Origin: Actinernus sp. WN-2022
Lineage: Eukaryota > Cnidaria > Anthozoa > Actiniaria > Actinernidae
Length of the DNA: 64,000 nucleotides
NCBI GenBank assembly: GCA_030867875.1
Contig: JAOWCC010000577.1
Span: forward strand, 512,660-576,659
Direction: 5' to 3'
Under the pieces are notes generated by a model. It searched no databases. It saw only the letters and a list, made by a program, of their open reading frames with translations, and had not been told where the DNA came from. The position numbers were made by a program, and so were the translations under genes. Of this stretch, positions 1 through 9,396 are shown one piece after another. The stretch's first letter is position 1. Each line of letters begins with the position of its first letter.

Positions 1-80
1 AAAACTATAGTCATTTAGTTGCAAATGTTAATTGGGAAGCAACTGTTATTAAAATAAAGACCAGTCTATAAAAAACATTT

Positions 81-200
81 GAGCAACTTTTTAAAATATG
101 GTAGCACTTTTTTTATTTTTGAGCAACTTTTGAGCAACATTTTGGATTTGGAGCAACTTTTTAGCAACTTTTGGGCATTTTTGGGAGCAACTTTTTAGCT
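81..200. repeat. Degenerate tandem repeat, GAGCAACTTTT units
   Basis: The motif GAGCAACTTTT and slight variants recur about six times between 81 and 200, separated by T-rich spacers. It lies just upstream of a LINE fragment. No coding signal is seen in it. Confidence 0.6.
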
Positions 201-268
201 TTTTGGGAGCGCAATCTGGAAAGGCCTACTCCTGAGTATTTATCGATGATTGATTGCTCCTTACTTAA
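200..268 (+). mobile_element. LINE reverse-transcriptase fragment, upstream half
   Basis: In one frame the bases up to the TTAA at 265-268 read as the LINE segment that precedes the conserved TYG..VWG stretch, with one in-frame stop. The reading resumes directly at 3414 on the far side of a TTAA-flanked element. The two halves are therefore one plus-strand LINE copy split by a later insertion. Only the RT C-terminal region is represented. Confidence 0.55.
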
Positions 269-770
269 AGACCCACGACGGACCATTACGCTTTGCGCGC
301 TTAGACGCTGGCCGCCATCTTTTGTCGGTGTTGAAAAATGCAGAAATTTTAATCGCTCTACGCAATCCACTTCCATCGGCCGTTTTTCCAATCTGACTTT
401 CAGTATATTTATTTTCACATTTTGCCAAATTGTAAGGCATCATTTCTATAGCATTTTAAAGACATTTAGGCCACAATGTAGGTGAAACTTGTGTTACAAA
501 GAATGTGATGTATGTTTATGAAGAGGGCATCATGGCGGACCGTCGGTAGGAAGACCACGTTAGCTTGGTTCTGTTCGGCAAATAAGACTCTGTTCTTCTG
601 TATTTGACCATTGGAGAGAGAGGAAGCCACATCTGGATTTCTCAGGGAAAAGTATCAGTGTTTTTTGCGTTGTGCTGTGCCACTGTCAACGGTACGGTAA
701 GCAGTCTTCAGTGATCTTATAAAGTTATCGAGTGATTCGCCACTGGCCATCCCAAGACGTTGCAAGTCAA

Positions 771-1281
771 TGCTGGAGAAGTGCAGTGGATTCCCTAAGC
801 TTATTTTTGACGAGCCAATGGGCATGATTGGGAGTTTGTCTGTGAATTACATGTATGTGAACCGTCGCCTTCGGCGGACTGAACTGAAGCAACAACAACA
901 AACAGTATACTATAATGAATACAACAACAAATATTTACCAGAGACTTTTCTAAATTCACAACCAAGTTAATGATTATAGCTGAAACATGAATGAATTTTA
1001 TATAAAAAATATTGTAGGTGAGAAAGCCAAGAATCCTTCCACCTCCCTGCAAGAATATAGCCCAAACAGTTTGAGACAAGCATTTCAGTGACTGTTGCCT
1101 GTTGAAAATTATGACAATACTATGAAGTGGCAAAGAAATTGGAACAGTTTGAGTGTTTATAATGCTTATACTAGCATGTTTTTATAAACAAAGGATGTAG
1201 ATTTTAGAAAACAAATAATTGTGGTTTAATGAGGACTGAGTAGTGCATTTCTAACTTGTAATATTAGAGTACTAGTGCAGA
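771..1281. other. No recognised feature
   Basis: This is internal sequence of the TTAA element. Short open frames on both strands are low-complexity (a CAACAACAA run near 890-910) and show no domain, splice or promoter signal that I can support. Confidence 0.4.
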
Positions 1282-1468
1282 ATGATGTGTTTTACTAAAA
1301 GAACCAGAATTCTCAGGACTATATCATTGCTTCAAACAAGGGCTCTGCTCTATAGTTTTCAAGTTTTAGGAAAAAGGGATAAAATACTGAGTGAGATTAA
1401 AATAATATCACATGTTGACCTTATCCATAAAACTTCAGTCATAAATTTTATTACTTCCTCTTCATTTC

Positions 1469-1850
1469 TAGCCTGCTATGCAGACGTATTTCGTCACTCT
1501 CATAAATTCAAAGAAAAAAGTAACGTCTGCTTACCCTAGCGCTTAATTAGTTTTCAATATGCAAGCATGACGTCAGCACGTTTGTTTTATTTTTCTGCCC
1601 AATCAAAGCCATTGTTAGACTTTTAGTGAATTGGCACGCCAGTGAACACTCTCCTATGATTGGTCAATGGCAACTGTATTGTCTGAATTCCTTTTAAATG
1701 TAACAGAATGTCACTTTCCAGGACATGGAAGGTAACATCTGATTGGTCCATAACACAATGAGGTGTGCATATTGGAAACTAATTAAGTACTTGGGTAAGC
1801 AGACATTACTTTTTTCTTCGAATTCAGTTATGAGTCTGCATAGCAGGCTA
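1469..1850. mobile_element. MULE-type MITE with 9-bp target duplication
   Basis: A 382-bp non-coding element begins TAGCCTGCTATGCAGAC and ends with its inverse. The arms stay homologous for about 100 bases (1469-1570 against 1755-1850). The 9-bp direct repeat CTTCATTTC flanks it exactly (1460-1468 and 1851-1859). A 9-bp duplication with long TIRs is the hallmark of Mutator-like elements. It is nested inside the 269-3413 transposon. Confidence 0.8.
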
Positions 1851-2383
1851 CTTCATTTCTGGCCTTGTAGTCATATAATACATGACCCCAGCTACCTATT
1901 GAAGGGAGGGATGCGCAGCAAGAATGGTGTATGCAAGTTGTTTTGGTATTTCAGTAGTTCTAATCAGAAAATTGGAGAACAATATTTATAACAATCATAA
2001 CTAAGATAACTGAACATGGCAATTCATTAAGGTTTTGGTAAAAGTGCTGAAATAAAAAAAAAAACTAATTTTTCATACACCCTTCTTACTGCCACCATTT
2101 CAACCATTAGTCATATCTTCAACATATGTTATGAAGTAGAATATTGGCAAATACATGTAAATGTTGCCTGTACTATACTCTAATTGATGTTATCTTCCCC
2201 CAAAGTTTAATATAAACCACAAGTGTTTTTTCATGGTCCAATTTTTCACTGGCAACCAATCGGCTATCTTAGAGCCAATATTATTTCTTTGACATATGCT
2301 GCCATTTTACGTCTACTTTGCATTAAGCATCCAAACATTGTACCCAACCTGACCGTGTCCTGTCCACAGGCCCAATTTTAGCC

Positions 2384-2716
2384 TCAAATTAGGAGGCTCT
2401 TTGTACATTTCTGATTTATCTGGCAGAAGGGATATAGTTGTTTACCGGCCATGCCATGAAAATTACAGCCAGTCAGAAGGCTGGTAATCTGTTGCACATT
2501 TGGCGGTATCCCACAGGTTGTATCAATGTTTTTACACCACCATGTGCTGTACGTGCACTCATCACAATATTTTTGAAGGAAAACTGGAATCTGATGCAGC
2601 ATGTGTGCCAGGTGGTGAATCTGAAGGTGGGGATTATTTATTGTAAATTTCTTGGCAAAGTCCATACTTCCTCTCCCACACTTAACAGATTGAAGAAAAC
2701 AATGCATTCCCTTTTC
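2384..2716 (-). CDS. Putative terminal exon of a Cys/His-rich protein
   Basis: On the minus strand a consensus acceptor (polypyrimidine then TTTCAG) precedes 2716, followed by about 110 codons to a TGA at 2384. The peptide is rich in Cys, His and Trp, including YCDECTYSTWWC and CNFHGM, which looks more like real protein than chance. It lies wholly inside the TTAA-flanked element, so it may be the remains of a transposase or a cargo gene. I do not recognise the family. The join to the upstream exon is phase-compatible in one frame only, and that frame is not the most protein-like frame of the upstream exon. Confidence 0.4.
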   Translation of the reverse strand, partial: EKGMHCFLQSVKCGRGSMDFAKKFTINNPHLQIHHLAHMLHQIPVFLQKYCDECTYSTWWCKNIDTTCGIPPNVQQITSLLTGCNFHGMAGKQLYPFCQINQKCTKSLLI

Positions 2717-2906
2717 CTGAAACAAATAGAAGAATAGTTCTTATCAAAGGTGGGTAAACTGTACTGGAATACAATAACCACCTGAGTACTTTATTCCATT
2801 CTGGACAACTTGTACGGCTCGAACTGCAATTCCCATAAAGGATATTTCTATTAGGGCAACGTACAAATGGACAGATTGTGCTAATAAACAAGTTGCCTTA
2901 GCTTAC

Positions 2907-3049
2907 CTTATTTTTACATTTGCTTCTGTCATAAGCTCGAAGGTTTTGATACATTTGGCATTGTTCTCGCAAAACTTTATACAAGCACCCCTTCCTCCAT
3001 TCATGGCACACTGACCTTGGCACTGCACTTGGCCTTGTTATTACGGGTT
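2907..3049 (-). CDS. Putative internal exon upstream of the Cys/His-rich exon
   Basis: A consensus donor (AAG|GTAAGC) ends this minus-strand segment at 2907, and a plausible acceptor AG lies just before 3049. Two frames are open. One joins the 2716 exon in phase. The other encodes a Cys-rich stretch (CQGQCAMNGG...KFCENNAKC) and follows an ATG with a hydrophobic leader at about 3097, but two stops intervene. The gene may be decayed. The exon call rests on splice signals and composition only. Confidence 0.3.
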
Positions 3050-3413
3050 CTTGGTTAGTATAAGGAAAAAGTAAACACCGAGAGCGACCATTTTACGAAT
3101 CAGGAGAGAGTAAATTAAACTTTCATTTTCTCCGGCCTGATGCTCACAGAAGTTTACTTCGCCTGCAACAATGGAGCCAATAAGCACTCTAACTAAGTTG
3201 ATAAACTTCCATCAACACTCGATTGATAACGAAGAGTTCATTTCCGTGTTTTGCAGACATAAAAACAAATGACAAAGGTGAGTAGAAGGACGATTTTCTA
3301 CTTCACACCGAGCCGAGGAATCTCGCGCGAGACGAAAACAATAGAAGCCTCGGTTTCATGAAAATCAAAACAAAAACAAAGGCGCGCAAAGCGTAATGGT
3401 CCGTCATGGGTCT

Positions 3414-4550
3414 TTAACTTATGGGTTGACAGTTTGGGGTCAGGCATGTAAGTCCTATCTGAAAAAACTTCTAATTCTTCAAAAGCGGGCACTCCGCTTT
3501 ATGTATTTTGCGACAGAAATGAGTACGCAATTCCCCTGTTCATTAATGCTAATATTATGCCTGTAAACTTTTTATACTATGAGTCACTATCTAACTTGAT
3601 GTATGATGTCAGAAATAACTCAGCACCAATAAGTAGCCCCTTTAATATCCTCAAATTAGAAGATACATATATTGATACATACATTATTATTTCAAAAGTA
3701 AAATCATTCAAATAAAATTTGCTGATTTTACAATTATTATTTCCATAAATTAACGTTTATAGTTCTATCAACATGGTCACCACCTTGCCTTTCGTCTCTT
3801 TATAATTCATTTTTCTTCTCTTTTTTCTCCCTCCATTACATGTAAAACTTAACTTATTATTTTAAACTATAATTAGTATATTCACTTATATAAGACTCGG
3901 GCCGCCTAGATTAGCTTTAAGCTACCTGCGGACCAGTCAGATTGTAAATTACACTATTAGAATAGAAAAATAAAATGTGTGTACACTCAACGACTACACG
4001 ATATTCTGATGTTAATTTGTCCTATTTTTAAATAGGCACAACATTTACAGTATCTACGTGTCAGTTATGAAATACTAGTCTATCTATCAATATTAGGAAA
4101 CAGCCGACTATCAAGACTTGAGGAACTGTTTAAGAAATAAGTGTCTTGAAAACCAGCAGTTTTTACCACATTTTAACACATAATTTATGTATTTTACGTC
4201 TCAGCAGTTATTTTAACTTTTTAATCCATAATAAGTTAAGTTTTAATCATTAGTCACTTTTTGTTGTTGTCAACTTTAATTTATTTAATTGTTTCGCCAA
4301 TTCTTAATTTAAGCATCACCATTAGCATATTCTTATATCAACAGTTCTTGTATCTTTAGCTTCTAGATATTTTAAGTCAATATTATGTAAATTAGATACA
4401 TCTCAACCTTTAGATATAACTAACTATTGAGGGTCATCAGTTTATTAGTAGTACTATACACTATTTACTGTTTACCCTCTCTACATAAAAGCTTTATTAT
4501 TATTATTATTATTACTTGTATTATTATTATTAGTATTATTATTACTAGTA
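3414..4550 (+). mobile_element. LINE 3' part: RT C-terminus, 3'UTR and (ATT)n tail
   Basis: Directly after the TTAA the frame reads LTYGLTVWGQACKSYLK and continues, with a frameshift, to a stop near 3713. This is the conserved region after the palm/thumb in CR1/L2-like reverse transcriptases. An AT-rich untranslated stretch follows, and an (ATT)n tract at 4493-4545 is a typical 3' end for these LINEs. It is the downstream half of the copy split by the 269-3413 element. Confidence 0.6.
4493..4550. repeat. (ATT)n microsatellite
   Basis: This is a run of TTATTATT units with interruptions. It is probably the tail of the plus-strand LINE that precedes it. Confidence 0.8.
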
Positions 4551-4799
4551 GATACCGCAAGCGATAATCAAACATGGTATTGATCATAGGTCTATGGTTA
4601 TGTTCTACCTACTAAGGCAAAATGGAATTTTGGGCCATTTCTCTTAAAAAACAATTATCCTTGAAATGATGGTTATTTTTCATCGAAGTTCAATGAATTT
4701 CATCACAACCTCGCAAACCGATGGCCTTCTGCAGTTTATGCCGCATTGCAGTCGTTGCGTCGAGTACAGAAACCATGGTTTTAATTCTGCCACATCACC

Positions 4800-5098
4800 T
4801 AAAGGGGCTATGTCATGGTACTGCGCATGTATCGAGTAATCGCTCGTTTAGTGGTGGCTCTTAATTGGATACAAACAGTTAAACTTCCCTCCCTAAATGC
4901 TTGATTGAAAGGATTTTCAATATTTTCCGTGGAGACTGTTTATATACACTGTTTGTTAGTCATTTTTGCATATTTGCTTTCATTTTAAGCATCCCACATA
5001 GCCGAGAGGTTCGTTAGTTCATATCAAAATCGGTGGAAATAGCTTTTTCCGGCCCTGAACAACGAATGTAAAGTCTTACCGTGATATAGCCCCTTTAA
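4800..5098. mobile_element. MITE with TIR TAAAGGGGCTAT
   Basis: TAAAGGGGCTATGTCA at 4800 is mirrored by TGATATAGCCCCTTTA ending near 5096, giving a roughly 300-bp non-coding element. A target duplication is not clear. No ORF lies inside. Confidence 0.6.
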
Positions 5099-5197
5099 TC
5101 CATTTCTAATCGGCGAGGGTATGGTTATTCATAGGAACTGCATGTTGCTCCCCACCCCTCCCCCCTGAGTTTTGCAAGGCAGATCTTGCAAATTTGG

Positions 5198-5320
5198 CAG
5201 ATCTTGCCCAAATTCCAATTCCAATTTCTAAATTCCAATTCAATCTGTGGATTAGCCGGAACCTGGCTTTGATCAGCCCCCATGGTTGTTTCAAGTCTCG
5301 TTAGAAATTCAGAGTTTTTT
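5198..5320 (+). mobile_element. SINE 3'-body fragment
   Basis: The stretch containing ATTCAATCTGTGGATTAG, CCCCCATGGTTGTTTCA and TCTCGTTAGAAATTCAG closely matches the 3' body of the tRNA-SINE at 33172-33386, in the same orientation. The tRNA-like head with its B box is missing, so it is a 5'-truncated copy. Confidence 0.65.
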
Positions 5321-5322
5321 TC

Positions 5323-6312
5323 TCACAAAAACATGTCCCACATCGACGAGACAGTGTGTACGCAATATGATAACAGAGCGTAGCATGCAGAAAAATAGGT
5401 CCCACATGGAAGAGACGGTGTGTACGCAATTAGAGAGCAGATGAACTTTGTCATTTCACTCGTTCTGGGATAGGGGAAGTCAGTGTTAATCAACGGCTCC
5501 ATTATATCAATGTTTTCCCTAGAAACTGACATATTGGTATCATCAGCAAAGAGCTTAGGTATAGAATGACTGAGGCAGTTGGGCAGATCATTAATAAAAT
5601 CAAGAATACATGCATCAGGAGTTCCGGACTTCCGGTTGGATCACACTGCATTCTGGGTAGGTGGGCTCAGAAAAGTGGGCATCAACTTCTAGATCGGCCA
5701 TATTGGATTTGAGTGCAGTCAATTTTTGCTCCTTTGCAAGTTCAAAAACTTACTACCTAATACACGGAATATCTTACCTTTACAGATTCTTCAGTTGGGA
5801 GTTTTAAGTCGATGTTTAAGCTTTCGAACGGGATTAATAAAGTTTCCAAGTTGACTGCGCTCAAATCCAATATGGCCGCTCTGGAAGTTGATGCCCACTT
5901 TTCTGAGCCCACCTACCCAGAATGCAGTGTGATCCAACCGGAAGTCCGGAACTCCTGATGCATGTATACAAAGGCCCTAAAATGCTCTACTAAGGTACAC
6001 CACAAGAGATTTGGCAGTCATTAGACAGAGAACCATTGACAAGGTATCTCTGCCTCCTTTCTGTGAGATATGACTGTAAGAGGCGATGAGACACTCCACG
6101 TATACCAATAGTTTTAAATGATCTACAGTGTCAAATACTTTTTTTAGGTCCAAAAAAGCAAAAATGTTTAAAAGGCCACAATATATATCAACACTAAACC
6201 AGGAATTAGTAGCCTCGATTAATGCAGAGGCAGTGGAACAGTGTTTTCCTAAAGCTGAACTGATGATTTGACAATAGATTATTTGATCTGAGGTATCCAT
6301 AGGGCTGATCAT
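5323..6312 (-). pseudogene. Decayed LINE reverse transcriptase, split by a foldback element
   Basis: Minus-strand translation gives FLDLKKVFDTVDH (RT palm, about 6135-6175) and, across the insertion at 5607-5966, an FADDTN-type catalytic block near 5535-5555. Several frameshifts and stops are present. A local tandem duplication of about 65 bp (near 5333 and 5399) sits at the downstream end. The family is CR1/L2-like. Confidence 0.55.
5607..5966. mobile_element. Foldback MITE with ~120-bp near-perfect arms
   Basis: The left arm runs from about 5607 (TGCATCAGGAGTTCCGG) to 5737 and the right arm from about 5845 to 5966. They are inverse copies with few mismatches around a 100-bp centre. It interrupts the LINE RT between the conserved block before the catalytic aspartates and the aspartates themselves. 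There is no coding capacity. Confidence 0.8.
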
Positions 6313-7039
6313 ATAGTAATAATAATAAATAAATGTTTAATATGCATAGGTAAAGTACTTATCTATGGTGATATATTAAGAAATATATCAATAATAGAAG
6401 TAATTGTAATTGAAAGCGCTTACATATAAGTAGGAAAACTATATAGCCAAACCATATTTAAAAAATAATCTATTTATATAACTGTTCTTGAAGCGTTCTG
6501 TGTTTACTCTGGGCCTGGCGCTGGTTATATTTCGTAAAGCATAAGTAGTAGGTTTAAATTTAGGGATTATAGACCTTAGCTGGTGCGAGGACTGTCCTTT
6601 GTTTTTGTTTTTTAAATACGCATGTCGCTATTTTCCAAGATGCTATAAATTGAGAACAGCTCCGAGGTGCACTTCCGTTTATAGCATCCCTTTTATTATT
6701 ATCATTATTATTTATTTCACAGTCTTCGCTTTACATTTGGGTAATTTACACAACAATTTTTTTATTTATTTACCACAAATCCTTATCTAATTTACATTGT
6801 TTATCGACACAACAGGTAAATTTCCCCCCAGAATAACTATAAAGAGCTAATCGTGCTGGGTGGCTTATTTGTTAATTTTAAAGATAAAGGTCGAAATGAT
6901 CAAAATCAACACACACACACACACACGAAGGAAATTAAATAAAGAACACACACACAAATTATTTATATGGAAAATCATAATGGTATAGGCGGCAATATAT
7001 GGTATAAGTGGAAATAAATTTGTGAAGAAAAATATTCCA
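6313..7039. other. AT-rich spacer with (AC)n tract, no gene seen
   Basis: It contains short ATT runs near 6690-6715 and a (CA)n tract at 6909-6926. No protein-like frame or RNA gene is visible. Confidence 0.5.
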
Positions 7040-7175
7040 AACTAGATGTATGACTCCAATAATTTTTTTTTGAAAGCTTTAAAGCTTTCATGTTTTAGAT
7101 CCTCACTTATTAAGTTCCATATCGTTGCCCCTCTATATCGCATGTTGAATTTACCATAATTTGTTCTCACAGGCG
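7040..7175 (-). mobile_element. LINE ORF2 C-terminal scrap
   Basis: The minus strand reads NYGKFNMRYRGATIWNLI, which aligns by eye with NYGKFNIRFLGAKIWNSI at the C-terminus of the full-length LINE at 47989-51303. Only about 40 codons remain before the plus-strand LINE at 7176. Confidence 0.6.
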
Positions 7176-8189
7176 CTATATAATATGATGTCTACAGAGT
7201 TTGTCTGTATTAACAGAGGTGTTCCATAGGGGACTGTTCTTGGCCCTGTATTGTTTTCCATTATGGTAAATGATATTGTGGCTGTGAACCCATGTAGGAA
7301 TATATTAATTAAGTATGCAGATGACATGACCCTAAGTGTGCCTGTCAAGACGAATGTTCCAGATCCCTCTTTAAGAGAAGTTCAAAATATTGAGAGTTGG
7401 TCTCAAAATAATCTCATGACATTAAACATCAGTAAAACATGGGAGATGGTAGTTAGGGGCAAGAAATGTAAGCCTCTACCGGATCCAGTACCTACAATAG
7501 AGAGAAAAACCTCGCTTAAATTACTTGGCGTTACTTTTAATGAAGATCCTTGTAATTGGGATTTACATATAGACAATCTGCTACACAAAGCTAGTTGTCG
7601 CCTATATATTATAAGGGTATGTAAGTTCTATGGCTATTCTTCACAAGAACTTACTACTTTATTTGAAAGTTTAATTATGTCTTTATTTAAGTATGCTATT
7701 GAGGTATGGGCCTGCGCCTATGAGGATAAATACCTAAGTCGTATTGACAAATTTTGTAGAAGAGCCATTAGATTTGGCTATACAACAAAATATGTACCAA
7801 TTACTGACATCATTAGAGAAAGGGACTTTAAACTTTGGAAGAAAATTATTCTAAATCCTAATCACCCCCTTTATGATCTACTTCCGCAAAAGAGAACAAG
7901 ACAGTTACGTGACCGTGGGCATAATTTTATTTTACCTCGTGTCCGTACTGAACGTTTTAAACGAACTTACATTAATGGATGCCTTTTTAACTTTATTTAA
8001 TTTCATCATGTTCATTTCTGTAGTGGATACGCAAAACATTTCTAAAACATTTTAAATCATTTCTTTAGACTATACATTTTTCTCTTTACTATTATTATAT
8101 TTAATTATTAGAATTTATATACTTTTTAAAACTATTTTTAGCATATTTGTAAACTCGCACGTCTGTTGCTAGTATTTGTTAATAAAGAC

Positions 8190-8231
<42 letters not shown>
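7176..8231 (+). pseudogene. 5'-truncated LINE: RT C-terminal half and (ATT)n tail
   Basis: An open frame at 7251-8000 (249 codons) contains the catalytic IKYADDMTLS block, the following LNISKT..M segment, and a long thumb/C-terminal domain typical of CR1-like LINEs. The N-terminal RT and endonuclease are absent. An AATAAA at about 8183 and an (ATT)n run at 8189-8231 mark the 3' end. The insertion abuts the truncated 3' end of the minus-strand LINE at 8232. Confidence 0.7.
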
Positions 8232-8232
<1 letters not shown>

Positions 8233-8765
8233 GTCTTTGCAGCTAATCTAGTGTTATAATTGTGTTTAGATGACACTAGATCAAAAAAGTTGTCAAATCT
8301 TGAAGGAAGCAAATTATGGTGAAACTCAAACATGAAGCTACAATTAAATAGGTGGATGAGATCCACAAATTTTAATATTTTTAAAGCACTAAATAGAGGA
8401 TTTGAGTGTTCGTCTGGTTTAGAGAAAGTTATTCTCCTGAGTGCCTTTTTTTGAAGAACAATGATAGGTTTTAAAGACGATACATAAGTATTTCCCTATA
8501 CCATTAGCCCATATATTAGAAAGGGGTAAATGAGTGAATAGTATAATTGTATTAAGACATTGGTTGGAAGAAAATACCTAACTTTGGAAATAATGCCAAC
8601 TCCCCTTGAAATCTTTTTGTAGAGTTCATGTATATGTTGTTTCCAATTAAGGTGAGAGTCAATTAAGATTCCTAAATATTTCACTTAAGATTCCTGCTTA
8701 ATAATTTGGCTACTAATTTTTACATTTAATGCATGCTTGATTTTTTTCTGAGGTGGATGGAACAG
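8232..8765 (-). mobile_element. Downstream half of the LINE that received the Polinton
   Basis: Minus-strand translation continues the RT ORF interrupted at 23592. Immediately beyond the Polinton end it reads HPPQKKIKHALNVK, then KYLGILIDSHLNWKQH and YYSLIYPFLIYG, matching the corresponding order in the intact LINE at 47989-51303. An in-frame stop lies near 8685. The copy ends abruptly at about 8232 next to the (ATT)n tail of another LINE. Confidence 0.8.
8761..8765. repeat. Polinton target-site duplication, left
   Basis: AACAG precedes AGTAGTATATAAC (element start) and recurs at 23592-23596 after the element end. Depending on how the shared terminal base is assigned, the duplication is 5 or 6 bp; 6 bp is usual for Polintons. 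Confidence 0.8.
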
Positions 8766-8987
8766 AGTAGTATATAACATGCCGATCCTGGCGCAGCACC
8801 CTCGTTTTCTTGTTGCAACCCGGCTCGATGACCCCCTCCCCCCAACACATTTTTGGGACCTTGTCGACCACAATATGTACGTTCGAGTGTACCCAATCCC
8901 AACTTATTATCTCTAGAGTACCATAGATGTTGTACCCATTTGTTGTCCGCTTTAAACATCAATTAGAGAAAGGCTAGTATAAGGTAT
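8766..8987 (+). repeat. Polinton left terminal inverted repeat
   Basis: The segment from AGTAGTATATAACATGCCG to GGCTAGTATAAGGTAT matches the reverse complement of 23591-23424 and then 23291-23214. The outer 169 bases are nearly identical between ends. The inner 50 bases are diverged but alignable. Confidence 0.9.
8973..8987 (+). promoter_or_regulatory. Promoter-like motif in the left TIR
   Basis: GCTAGTATAAGGTAT lies 8 bases before the first gene's ATG. The identical motif, inverted, lies just upstream of the PolB ATG at the other end (23230-23214). It is conserved although its surroundings in the TIR have diverged, which suggests function as a TATA-containing promoter. Confidence 0.5.
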
Positions 8988-8994
8988 ACATCGA

Positions 8995-9309
8995 ATGGTG
9001 ACTGAGATAATAATTTGTAGTTGGTTGATGCGGGGTAAGGACACGAAATGTGTAAGGAAGTGTTCTAAGATATCAGAGTACTGTGCTCAACACAACTTCC
9101 AGATACAAAGAGGTAGCACCTTATTCGTCCCATGTTCGAAGTGTGGTCGTGGTTGCCGTACTAGTTACGGACTTTGTACGAAGTGTGGTGCACCACAACG
9201 CCGTCTCATTCGCGAGAAGAAATACCGTGAAACGAAATGCCGCACTAAGGATTGCTTTGCAAAGGTGTTGGCGGAATTGGAGAACCATAAGGTATTTCTA
9301 GATAATTAG
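8995..9309 (+). CDS. Small Cys-rich putative zinc-binding protein (Polinton)
   Basis: This 104-residue protein starts just inside the left TIR. Residues 19-33 have the pattern CVRKC...YCAQH, and residues 47-64 hold two CxxC pairs (CSKC...CTKC), so two small zinc sites are likely. The rest is basic. I do not recognise a named family. Such ribbons bind DNA, RNA or protein. Its promoter motif sits in the TIR, so it may be expressed with PolB. A stem-loop follows the stop at once. An internal ATG at codon 12 is an alternative start that keeps both zinc clusters. Confidence 0.65.
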   Translation: MVTEIIICSWLMRGKDTKCVRKCSKISEYCAQHNFQIQRGSTLFVPCSKCGRGCRTSYGLCTKCGAPQRRLIREKKYRETKCRTKDCFAKVLAELENHKVFLDN

Positions 9310-9326
9310 AAATCGTGATATGAAAA

Positions 9327-9382
9327 AAGAAAAAAGAAGAAAGAGAAACCGGCATCATGTCTCTCTTCCTTCTTTTTTTCTT
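9327..9382 (+). terminator. Stem-loop just downstream of the Cys-rich gene
   Basis: An A/G-rich arm (9327-9346) pairs with a T/C-rich arm (9360-9382) in a near-perfect stem with a loop of about 13 bases. It starts 18 bases after the stop codon. Similar stem-loops follow two other genes of this element. This is a candidate 3'-end or transcription-termination signal. Confidence 0.55.
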
Positions 9383-9396
9383 ATGTTAAATAATAG

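Larger units (their letters stand above)
269..3413. mobile_element. TTAA-flanked DNA transposon with 32-bp TIRs
   Basis: The element starts AGACCCACGACGGACC at 269 and ends with the inverse at 3413. The repeats match over about 32 bases with one mismatch, and each end abuts TTAA (265-268, 3414-3417). Removing the element and one TTAA restores a continuous LINE reading frame across the site. TTAA targets are typical of piggyBac and Kolobok families; the AG start is not a classic piggyBac end, so the superfamily is left open. It carries two putative minus-strand exons (2384-2716 and 2907-3049) and a nested MITE at 1469-1850. No transposase is recognised with certainty. Confidence 0.75.

Noticed and set aside
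1282..1539. 85-codon plus-strand ORF
   Set aside because: It overlaps the left arm of the MULE-type MITE and has no protein-like motif.
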